Source of the DNA: Circinella minor
Taxonomy: Eukaryota; Mucoromycota; Mucoromycetes; Mucorales; Lichtheimiaceae
Length of the DNA: 64,000 bases
NCBI GenBank assembly: GCA_016758965.1
Contig: JAEPRB010000007.1
Coordinates: 186,001 to 250,000 of the forward strand
Reading direction: 5' to 3'
Every line of letters begins with the position of its first letter. The stretch's first letter is position 1. A program made the translations under genes and the position numbers. Below the pieces are notes generated by a model. That model was not told the origin of the DNA. It was given only the letters and a program-made list of their open reading frames with translations, and did not search any database. Of the stretch, positions 22,372 to 32,516 are shown one piece after another.

Positions 22372-24468
22372 TTATTTTTGATCTGGCAAAACTTTGCCTG
22401 GATTCATAATACCCTTTGGATCAATAGCATTCTTGATTGTCCACATTAAATCAATTGTATTATCACCAAGTTCTGCACGAAGATACTTCTTTTTACCAAA
22501 GCCAACACCATGCTCACCTGTAATAGAACCTTCCATCTTGATAGCGCGCTCAATAAGATTTTGATTTAATCGAGTAGCTTCTTCAAATTCACCAGGAATA
22601 TTCTTATCAAAAAGAATGAACAAATGGAAGTTACCTATATTATGTGATTGGTTTTAGTGAGTTAATAAAATAATAATAATAGTAATAATAGTAATAACGC
22701 AAGCGGATACATATATAAAAATATTTATATACATGCAGAAAGAAAACTTACCATCACCAGCATGGCCTGCAAATGGACAAGGCAAGTTAGATTCAGATAC
22801 ATCCTTTTTAGTCTCTGCAATCAATTCTGGTAATCGTGAAACCGGCACGACAACATCTGTTGTCCAAATTGATGCATTTTCTTTTAATAATGTAGCTGAC
22901 CAAAGACATGTCTATATATGGATATAAGTGTTATTTCCTCCACTCTCGTGATGTATATATTACATAATCTAATAAAAAAAAAAGAGTTGTTTTGTGCTAC
23001 CTTTCTTCCTTCCCATAATTCATCCTTTTCTTTTTGTGTACTGGCATATTTAAATTGACCACCTTTATGTTTCTTGACTAGATCCTTAACGATCTTAATT
23101 TCATGTTCGGTTTGAGCCTTAGATCCAACAAATTTGAAAAACAAAGTAGGTTTTTCTTCATAACCTAATTGAGGACTTGCCATTCGAACGGCTTTCATCA
23201 TTTGATCATCTAATAATTCAACAGCCCCGATTTGAACACCAGCACGCGTCAAGTCAGGTACTACAGCAGCAGCATCTCGAACTGATGGGAAATCACATAC
23301 AGCTACAGTTTCTTCTTCTGGTCGAACGGCCAATTTTAAAGTGGCTTCAGTAACGATACCCAAAGTTCCTTCAGATCCAACAAATAATCTAGTTAAATCA
23401 TAACCAGCTGAAGTTTTTCTATTGTAAATACATTTATAAGCGAAATGAATAGTTAGTTATCAATTAAAAATCCGTCTCTTCCCGCAATCCCCCGGGTTTT
23501 TTAGGAATCAACTCTTTAGTTTTTTTCTTAGCTTTAACTTTATTACCTGGGTCGTTGACGAGTTTTGATAATTTTACCGTCAGGTAATACGACAGTTAAA
23601 TTAATCACCCATTCACGCATAGTACCCCATCGTACGGCATTGGTACCAGAGCAATTTGTGCCCACCATACCACCAATGCATGCACTATAAAAATATTACA
23701 TTTATTAAGTGAAATTAGCCGGAAGCCTGAAAATAAAAATAAAAACTTTAAAAACCCGACCCCCACACAAAATACATATGTACACGCTATCCCGATAAAG
23801 AAAGAAGGTTTTTACCCAGGTCCTGGATCCATTGGAAAGAATAAACCATGTTCTTTTAATTGAGCGTTCAAATTTTCCCATTGAATACCAGGTTGAACGA
23901 CAATATCCAAATCATCGGGATGGAATTCAACCACTTGATCCATATGTTCTGTAAATGAAATACAAATGCCACCATGAGGTGCAGTGAAATGTCCTTCCAA
24001 AGAAGTACCACCCGAGAAAGCAATGATTGGGATATCCCATTTGTTGGCAATCTTGACAATATGGCTTACTTCTTCTGTGTTGCTAGGGAATACAACAATA
24101 TTGGGTACACCTTCGTTATGGTAACTATTATCGGAATAACCACGCAATTGTAATGTTTCTTCATCAACAGTGACGTGTTCCGCAGGAAGTAATTCTTGAA
24201 GTTCATAAAAGGCTTTTTGAATAGCTGTCTTGTTTTGTTCTTTAGGTCGTTTTGCTTGTTGTGGGACAATGTTGTTGCTATTATTGCTCTTGTCGTTATA
24301 AACATAGTTAACGGCACCCAATGCAGCAGCTGATGTCAAACCACCCATGGCAAACCATTTATATTGTGATGAGTTGTTTGTTGCTGTTGCTGTGGTACTA
24401 TATAACCGACGACGCGATTGCGCCTGCACAATACGTCTTGCTGAACGACTTGCTTGTGATGCCCACAT
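22372..24468 (-). CDS. DLD1: D-lactate dehydrogenase (cytochrome), mitochondrial
   Basis: FAD enzyme oxidising D-lactate to pyruvate and passing electrons to cytochrome c at the mitochondrial inner membrane. Exons (reverse): 24468-23816, 23684-23547, 23418-23001, 22911-22752, 22634-22372; 543 residues. An arginine/serine-rich presequence is followed by a hydrophobic stretch (GGLTSAAALGAVNYV). The FAD-binding segment shows AFSGGTSLEGH and IGGMVGTNCSGTNAVRWGTM; the C-terminal FAD-oxidase half shows GHAGDGNFH and ITGEHGVGFGKKKYL, both diagnostic. Length and motif order match yeast Dld1. It converges with the preceding gene, with 245 bases between stops. Confidence 0.95.
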
Positions 24469-24895
24469 TACAGAATTAAGGAAATAAAGAGTGAAAGAAG
24501 AAAAGATTTCTGCGAGTTGAAGAGGCCTTCTTTTTATATTATATATTTTATTACTTGACGGGGAACGACGGAAAAGAAAGAAGGTGTTTTAAAATAACTA
24601 AACCTGCGTGATCTTTTCCAGGTTGCTTTACTTTCTATTTATGATACAGACTGGGATATCTATCCCCGCACAATTTTTTTTTTTAAAAAAAAATTGAAAC
24701 CCATGTTATTAATATCATCCAAAATACAGCATATAATTCTTTTTTATTCACTTATATTTTTTTTTGGGCATGAAAAAAAAATAACTATGCAGTACAAGTA
24801 TAATGAAACTATCAAACTACTGTTAATGTGGAAAGATTTTTGATCGGCAAAATGCGGGGTAGGTTGGTTATACAAAATTCACGTTCGGCTGAAGT
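24469..24895. other. Upstream region of the D-lactate dehydrogenase gene
   Basis: A+T-rich, with homopolymer A and T runs near 24.68 and 24.77 kb. Carries the D-lactate dehydrogenase promoter and the 3' end of the 61-aa gene. No further gene seen. Confidence 0.6.
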
Positions 24896-25081
24896 TTAAT
24901 GCGAAGAATGTTTATGAGAAGATAAATAAGCAGCTATAAGTGCAGTACCAACTGCTCCAACGATAAATGAATTGGTTCTTGTCTTTTTGGGGCAATGATA
25001 CGTAGAATGGTCATATTCATGAATAATACGACCCATTCTAGGCTGACCTTTGGATAGAAGAGAGGATGCTGTTTTCCACAT
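24896..25081 (-). CDS. 61-aa single-pass membrane protein, unknown
   Basis: Uninterrupted ATG-to-stop frame. The first 40 residues are hydrophilic with basic residues and the sequence HEYDHSTYHCPKK; residues about 41-54 (VGAVGTALIAAYLS) form one short glycine/alanine-rich membrane segment, and the tail is His/Ser-rich. The basic, Ser-containing N-terminus would suit a mitochondrial location. It sits between two metabolic genes on the same strand. I do not recognise the family; the balanced composition against its very A+T-rich surroundings is the main reason to accept it. Confidence 0.5.
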   Translation of the reverse strand: MWKTASSLLSKGQPRMGRIIHEYDHSTYHCPKKTRTNSFIVGAVGTALIAAYLSSHKHSSH

Positions 25082-25326
25082 TGTTAATTATATATATATC
25101 TTGTAGGAAATGATATTGGAGTGAAAAAAGTGAAAAAAGAAAAGTTAAATAAGGTTTCTGAGTTTTATCTTGATGGAGAAATAATTTATATATAAATAGA
25201 AAATAATTATAATACAAATAATGATAACGATCACAAAAAAAAAAGGGTAATCCCCTGCTCTAAAAAGAAAAGAAAATGGATGGAAAAAATATTGGGAAAA
25301 GCGATTTTTCTATGTGTAATATTTTC

Positions 25327-26841
25327 TTATAATTTACTATCCGATTTTTCATCTTCACGTTGCTTTCTTCTTCGTTCTTGTTCACGTCTTGATAATCGAA
25401 CAATGCCTTCTTGAGCGGTTGTAGCTATCAATGTACCATCTTGTGTATAAATACGACCAAATGCAACACCGCGTCCTTCACTTGTTCTTGGACTTTGCAT
25501 CTCATATAATAACCATTCATCTGCTCTGGCAGGTGCATGAAACCACATGGAATGATCTAAACTTGCCATCATACCGATAGCCCGAGGTGATAATCCATTG
25601 GCTAACGCAGCTGTACCAATAAAACCACTATCAGAAGCATAAGCAATAATACATGCATGAAGTCTAGGGTCATCACTTAATTCGCCTTTTGTTTTAAACC
25701 ATCGATATTGTAAATCTTTAGCTTCGATTTTTCCAGTAAATGTTTCTTGAGGTGTAGGATTATGAACATTGCGATAATCAATTGGAGATGATTCTTCCAT
25801 ACGTGTTTCAATATGTTCTCGATATTTAGGTGGTAAATCGTGGTTTTCCAAAAGTTTTTGTAAACGCTCGTGCTCACTATTATATATTTTGGAGTTTTTA
25901 TTATTAGTAAGTTAATCAATATTAGATTTGATTATTATTTATTGTCCCACTCAGTCTACACACATATCAAATTTCTTTGACAAATATTCACAAACTTACG
26001 AAGTTAAACTTTCGGGTTCGGGAACATTCGGCATTGCACTCTGAAGTAAAAAAAAAAAAGTGGGGAATGGGAGATCAAATTATTCTGTCAGAAAACATTT
26101 TATAATCCAAAATGTCATTATCTTTCTTTTTCATCTATATCTTTTTTTTTACCTGATGTTCAAGTGTAATGCTATTATTGTCTGGTTTGGCAAAACTAAA
26201 ACTGCTTACAAAAATTGCTTTGCCTCTTTGTGTTGCTGTGACAAAACGTGTAGCAAAAGATCGTCCATCACGTAACCGTTGAACTTGATAAACAACTGGG
26301 TAATCAACGTTACCAGGTAAAATAAAGTAACTATGTAACGACTAAGAAAAACGGAAAAATCAAAGTTTTTAGAATATGCATACACCATACCACACTCACA
26401 CCTTTATCCGCACATATATACATATATATATATTAAGAAAACTTACATGTACATGAAATTCCTCACGAACAGTGTTGAAGGCAGCACGCAATGCTTGAGC
26501 AACGATCTACAATTAAGCATATTTTTTGAACTTTATTATTAATGATAATATATTCAAGCAATGGGAATGATAAAGTGGAGATTTGAGAGCTTGTTCTAAA
26601 ACTTTTAAAATAAATAAAAAAAACCAACCTGTCCACCAAAAGCACCTCGAGCACCAGGAGGTAACCATAATTCTTTACTCATATATAAATTAACATCAAT
26701 TTCTTGAACGTCGACGGCTTCAGCAATACTTTTAGCATAATCAGTGTCTTCCCCTTCAGTAGAAGGAACTAAAGTGGGATCTGTTGATTTCACAGCTGTT
26801 TTGTCAAAAGAAATGACAGCAGGGAAGGTTTTATATGGCAT
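25327..26841 (-). CDS. TES1: Peroxisomal acyl-CoA thioesterase (ACOT8/Tes1 type)
   Basis: Hydrolyses acyl-CoA to free fatty acid and CoA in peroxisomes, supporting beta-oxidation. Exons (reverse): 26841-26629, 26506-26447, 26341-26153, 26040-26000, 25876-25327; 350 residues. Two hotdog halves are visible: N-terminal GAFGGQIVAQAL with the family pattern YFILPGN, YxVxRLRDGRSFATR, and a C-terminal half with SLDHSMWFHAPARADEWLLYE and GRGVAFGRIYTQDG. The protein ends in Ser-Lys-Leu, a canonical PTS1 signal, which supports both the stop position and the location. A short linker rich in charged residues precedes SKL. Confidence 0.95.
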
Positions 26842-28036
26842 TGTTTAGTTTGGTGTATTATTTGTACAAAAAAAAAAGAAGGAAAGAAGAGAGATAGTAA
26901 TATAATCAACTGGTTGCTACTCTTTTTTGTCTCTCTTTCTCATATAATTTATATACACATTCTTTTCTGTTTCTGGAAAATTATTATACCAATAATCTCA
27001 GCAAGTTGTCATTTTCAATGACAAATGCGTTTTTCCACCGAAAAAAAAAAAAAAAAATCCAACCCCCTCCCCCACAACCTCTACTTAAATTTCCCCGCAC
27101 ATATAACAAAATAATCTTAAATTATCCTTTTTTATCTTTTCGGTGGTAATTGAGAGAGATATAGTACTATAACTATAACTATTACTTTTACTTTTACAAA
27201 TGTATGTTCTTTAGTGAGCAAGGTTAACGAGCGTCGGTAAAACAAAATATTCTCGATATACATTATACATGATTGTTAAAAATTATGTCTAAAGGAAGTA
27301 ATTGTTTCTTTTGATCTCTACTAGTATAATAGGACAAAACAAAAGTTTTTGCATTTCTTTTCTTACTCACGTGATAAAATGTAAGCATTAATATTATTAT
27401 TGATTAAAAAAAACAATAAATTCACATCGTTATATATATGTATATGCTAATTTCAGTAGTAAGAGAAGAATAACTTTGCACATTATAGTAATAATGATTA
27501 CGTATTTGTAAATTAGTCTTTCCAAGCAAATTTTTCTATTATGTATTATGAATTTTTATAATGACTAAAATGGGTTAGGATCAGTTTAGTGATGTACATA
27601 TTCAGCTTTGTTTATTACTATTATCATATAATACATAAATAAATAAGAAATCTGTTAAATCATCCGTCTCTATTGCATCATAAAAAAAGAAGAATAATAA
27701 GAATCCCTTGGTTTAATAGTAACAACATTAAAGTTTATTAATATTTTATTTCAAATTAAAAATTTTCTTATCAAGGATTAAAAAAAGCAAGGTAGCTGCT
27801 GCTGCCTCAATTTTGTTTCAAGATTCCCATGATAAAGAGATTCCGCAAGTAGGATTCAACAAACTACTTATTATGATATACATCACTACACCGACAAAGT
27901 GAGAATCTTTGTTTGAATATATATATAAGACTTCTCTAAACCCATATATTATCAAGAATATAGACTAAATAAAAAAGAAGTCTATTTTATCATAATAAGA
28001 ATAAAAGACCTCCTCTTTTATAAATTAATTTCTTTT

Positions 28037-28071
28037 TATATTTATATATTTATATATTTATATATTTATAT
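28037..28071. repeat. TTTATATA-type short tandem repeat
   Basis: Four near-perfect copies of a unit close to TATATTTA, followed by a plain TA run up to about 28090. Confidence 0.8.
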
Positions 28072-28172
28072 ATCGATATATATATATATTGTGTTATTGT
28101 TTGTGCAAACTAAAAGCGAAATAGAGAAAGAAAAATATAAGATAAAAAAAAATATATAACTACAAGAACTTT

Positions 28173-28196
28173 TGTGTGTGTGTGTGTGTGTGTGTG
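28173..28196. repeat. (GT)12 microsatellite
   Basis: Twelve GT units in the spacer downstream of the zinc-finger gene; shorter GT runs lie at about 28220 and 28415. Confidence 0.9.
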
Positions 28197-28453
28197 ACGG
28201 ATACGGGAAATGTTTTGTATGTGTGTGTGTGTACGACAACTCAATTTGTTATTTTGGTTGCATTTTTTATGTGACATTTATCGTTTTGTTAAAAGAACAT
28301 GCAAGTAAGTAACTACAAAAGAAAGGACTGTGTATATGTGAAATTTGAAGTGTGAGGGGGAAATAAATGTGTATGTGGTAATTTTTTGTTTTTGTATATA
28401 TATATATAAAGAGAGTGTGTGTGTGTGTATGTGTTGATTTGTTGGTTTGTTTA

Positions 28454-30018
28454 TTAATCATAATAATCGCGTGGATGTAAAAACATACATCGATTACCAA
28501 AACTACATTCATCACCAGCACTATAATAATGATAATAGTAAAAATAAAATAAAAGAATAATATCCATTTAGTTTTTCAGTTTTTTTTTTGTTGTGCGAAA
28601 AAGAATAAAATAAAAAAGATACTTTACCGGCAAGGTTTAACAGGATGTCTGAATTTGCAGTTTCTATTACTACAAGTGGGCCAATAATCACAACGCGATT
28701 TCATGGGAGGAGCATAAGTTTGACGTTGATCTTCAATCATTTCTAATCGAGTCAATCTCTTCTTTCCTGTACCCCGTTTCGATCCATTCGTCTTTTTATT
28801 ATCCGCTTTATCTGCTTTGTTGTTATTACGTCTTTGAGCTTGTTGAAATTGTTGGTTAGTTACAGCATCACCTGCTTCAACAGAATACAAACTCATGGGT
28901 TGTTGAGATTGTTGATTAGCTGGTACTGGCAAAGGCTTGTTGTATTGAAATTCGGGAATAGAGATAAGTGATGGCCATCCCATACTATATTGAGGCATGG
29001 GTTCATTTTGTGGCTGTTGCCAATAAGAAGATTTGTTATTGCTGTTAGGTGATGCTTCATTTTTTGCTGAGGATGAGGATGTGGCTGGGTATGATTGCTC
29101 TTCCTGTTTAGCTGATGCAGAGGATGATGAAGTGGTACTCGATGATGCGACAGGTGTAGGCGACGAAGGAACGACAGCGTCTTCTTCAACATTGGATTCA
29201 TTTTGTTCAGTAGTAGCAGTAATTTCGACAATAGCCTTTTCAGTTTCATTTTCAACAACATTTTCCTTTTTGTTGTCAGGTTGTTGTTGTTTGTCGGAGA
29301 CAGTAGTGGCGGGTTCCTGGGTACTTTGTAATGGTGATGGTGATAATGATGGCGACTGACTTTGAACTGATTCAGTGACAGGCAACTCTTTTTCTTTCTT
29401 TACATCTTCTACTTTTACTATTGGCACAATAGTATCACCTTCCTTGTCATCTTTTTTCGTTGGTAGGCTTCTTTCTTTGCTGTTCTTTTCGTCATGTTTG
29501 ATCGTGGCGGGATCGTTCTCCGATTCCTGTGTAACAAAATGATGTTCATGTCAGTTTTTTTTTTTCGCTAAAATATAGAGAAAAGAAATGGAGAGAAAAA
29601 GGGTGGCTGACTGACCTTATTCTCCGAATGAGCATTCTTGGAATTATTGTTGCCGGGTAGTGACCGGGTGCTTTGAGAATCTTCTATTATTTGATATATT
29701 GAAAAATAAAAATCATAGAATAAGAAAAAAAACAAGTTAAGCGCGTTTGTTTTATATATCAGTTATATATATATGTAATTAAATCAATGTAGTTATTTAA
29801 AAACAAGATAGGAGGAAATGATTCCAGCTTTTTTAATGATACTTTTTTTTTTGTTTATGGCTTTTGAGCAAATAAAAAATAAAATAAAGAATAGTAAGCG
29901 CGTTATATAATTACTTACTGGTAAGATATTTGTAACAAAGAACTGAACCTAGCGTGATGACAAACGTGCTCACGATAACGACACTAGGTCGTGCAAACAT
30001 GTTTCGAGAGAATGCCAT
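28454..30018 (-). CDS. Membrane-anchored protein with two Nab2-like CCCH zinc fingers
   Basis: Exons (reverse): 30018-29919, 29683-29616, 29526-28628, 28520-28454; 377 residues, all junctions in phase. Residues about 12-30 (SVVIVSTFVITLGSVLCY) form a clear transmembrane or signal-anchor segment. The middle is an acidic, S/P/Q/E-rich disordered region, then a basic GKKRLTRLEMIEDQR segment. The C-terminus has two adjacent CCCH units, C-x5-C-x4-C-x3-H and C-x5-C-x5-C-x3-H, spaced like the Nab2/ZC3H14 fingers that bind poly(A). An RNA-tethering role at a membrane (ER or mitochondrial outer membrane) is inferred. The first exon might instead belong to a separate gene, but its phase and GTAAGT donor fit. 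Confidence 0.75.
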
Positions 30019-30797
30019 AAGGGCAGAAATAAGTAAAGATTGATCCAATATAACAAACAACTTTTTGTTGTGAAAAAAGAGGAAAAGAAAGAAAAAAAAA
30101 AACAAAATTTCTCTCTTTTTTTTTCTTTACTTTATGAGTTCCAACTCATCTCCTTCAAAACACTTTTTTTAAAATTCCGCACTCTATATTTTTTTTTAAT
30201 AAGGTTGTCATGGTTTCGTTGTTTTTATTGTATATAGTATATACAAAGAGTCGAAAGAAAAAAAATGTGTCATTATTATTAAAGAAATCAGGAGATTTTT
30301 TTATTATTATGATTGCTCCCTTTATTTAACGCTTTTATTGTATGATGAATGGTATTGTTCCTAAATTTGACTCTTTGAAACATGTTCATAAGCTTGTTTC
30401 TCTCTCTTGAGTAATTAATATGATTATGAAAGGGGAAAGAGCCAACAAAATATAAAGTGCCCGGGTACCAAAATAAATGGCGCAAGTAATAATCATCGTT
30501 TCGCTTACCAAAATCATATCATTCCCTACCCGATCCAAACAATACTGCATCGTACATCGTTTGTAACAAAAAAAAAAGATATTTTTTAGCGAAAAATAGT
30601 CATGGTGATGACTTTATGTATTATTCACATTTATAAACAACAAGCATGTATGCATGTGTGTGTATGTATACAAGCTTTTTGGCTTTTTAAAACCCAGTTG
30701 TTAAAGAACCAGGGCGTAACGCAAAAAAAAAAAAGCTTCTAGTCATCTTATTACTTTCTTTTTCTTTCTTCTTTGTTATTTTTCTGTTAACCAAATA
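30019..30797. other. Divergent promoter region, CCCH gene / RAB11
   Basis: The region between two divergently transcribed genes. It has a pyrimidine-rich stretch before the RAB11 start (30.74-30.79 kb) and a purine/T-rich stretch before the CCCH gene (30.06-30.13 kb). No gene seen. Confidence 0.55.
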
Positions 30798-31439
30798 ATG
30801 AGCAACCGAGACGACGAATACGATTATCTTTTTAAAGGTATTTTATATACAGCTTTGATCATTTTTTATTTTTTTGGTTTCTTTTCGACATATTTTATCT
30901 TAGTATCTTGTAAACGAAGAGGGCGAATATATGGATCCCCGCTGACATATTATCATCGTTTTATTAATTTTTTTTTTAATATATACGTTTTTACTGCTAT
31001 TATTCGGAACACTTGAAAAAAAATAGTGGTTCTTATTGGAGATTCCGGTGTTGGTATGCTCTTTTACTTTAAGTTTCTCTTTGCCGGGTGACAGTGAGCA
31101 AAAGCAAAAGAAAAACAATCAGATAATACTTTATATTGATACATAAGTTTATTAATATCATTATCATAGGCAAGACGAACCTTTTGGCCCGGTTTACTCG
31201 TAATGAATTCAACTTGTAAAGTTCGCTTCCATTCCGATCTGCCGCTTGAGGAAAAAGAAAAGGAAGGGGAAGGAAGAAGGAGGAGAAAGGGGATGAGAAC
31301 AACAAGCATTTGAAACTTACGTGTAATATATAAATTAATGATATTATTAGAGAATCTAAGAGTACCATTGGTGTAGAATTTGCTACTCGTAGCGTTCAAG
31401 TGGATAATAAAACTGTCAAAGCACAAATTTGGGATACAG

Positions 31440-31486
<47 letters not shown>

Positions 31487-32155
31487 TCTGTCGTTGTTAT
31501 CTATCTTGAAGTTTGTTTTTTCTGACTTTTTTTTTAGCTGGTCAGGAACGTTACCGTGCCATCACAAGCGCGTAAGTTTTTTTTCTGTACACCGAACATC
31601 ATGCTCCGAAAACATAAAAAAAAATCTAAACTTTATTATATACATATGACAAATTTTCATATTAGCTATTATCGTGGTGCTGTAGGTGCTTTATTGGTCT
31701 ATGATATTGCAAAGTATGCTACTTATGAAAATGTAACGCGCTGGCTTAAGGAATTGCGCGATCATGCCGATTCCAATATTGTTGTTATGTTAGTGGGCAA
31801 TAAGAGTGATTTGAAGCATTTGCGTGCCGTTCCTACAGAGGAAGCAAAACAATTTGCTGGTAAGAAAAATTGTATTAAATTACGTATATCATTATTGCCG
31901 TCTATCTATATTAATTATCACAACATAATAATTTATAATTTACGGATTTATGTATATTTTGTATTAGCTGATAACGGACTTTCGTTTATTGAAACATCTG
32001 CGTTGGATTCGAGTAATGTTGAACTAGCATTTCAACGTATTTTGACAGGTAAATAATAAAATAAAAGGGGGGGGGATAAGTAATAAATAACATTATATGG
32101 AATAAAATAAATGAGATATAAAACTAAATCAACAAACTCCTTTTTTTCAACTTTG

Positions 32156-32193
<38 letters not shown>

Positions 32194-32321
32194 TAGAAAT
32201 TTATCGTATTGTTTCCAATAAGGCACTTGAATCATCTACAAACGAAATCAAACCTACTGCTGGGGAAACTATTTCCGTATCTCAACAACCTGAAGAACAA
32301 AAACAAGGAGGATGTTGCTAG
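30798..32321 (+). CDS. YPT31: Rab11/Ypt31-type GTPase
   Basis: Small GTPase directing recycling-endosome and late-Golgi secretory traffic. Eight exons: 30798-30837, 31027-31053, 31170-31215, 31351-31439, 31538-31571, 31666-31859, 31968-32048, 32197-32321; 211 residues. All G motifs are present: GDSGVGKTNLL (P-loop), [10 protein letters not shown] (switch I), [23 protein letters not shown] (switch II, Rab-specific), GNKSDL and ETSAL. The protein ends in Cys-Cys for double geranylgeranylation. The start [24 protein letters not shown] is typical of Rab11. A 36-A run sits directly before the last splice acceptor. YPT31 is used as the generic fungal name. Confidence 0.96.
31440..31487. repeat. (ATT)n microsatellite in a RAB11 intron
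   Basis: About 15 ATT units begin immediately after the splice donor GTATT, so the donor is itself part of the repeat. Confidence 0.9.
32156..32191. repeat. Poly(A) run of about 36 bases in the last RAB11 intron
   Basis: Homopolymer A directly before the acceptor CTTAG of the last RAB11 exon. It replaces the usual pyrimidine tract and is likely to vary in length or be misassembled. Confidence 0.85.
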
Positions 32322-32516
32322 GGGGGGAACCTTATACATACACTCATATACACACACTATACTTGTTCACTTCTCATGTTATTTATTAATTCACATTTTT
32401 GCTTACTATTAGTTATACCCCAACCCCTTTAAAATCATCACAAGGCTGAACTGATTATACAACATACTATATATATATATATATTAAAAACTAAACAACA
32501 AAAAACTATTATTTAT

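Larger units (their letters stand above)
26842..28453. other. 1.6-kb A+T-rich spacer with simple repeats
   Basis: Contains a CT/GA-rich stretch just upstream of the thioesterase gene (26.86-26.95 kb), a poly-A run near 27.04 kb followed by a C-rich patch, a TATATATTTA-type minisatellite and two GT tracts. No coding sequence supported. Confidence 0.6.

Noticed and set aside
26842..28453. Possible centromere- or replication-origin-like A+T-rich repeat region
   Set aside because: Only short simple repeats; A+T content is similar to other spacers in the window, so no specific function can be supported.
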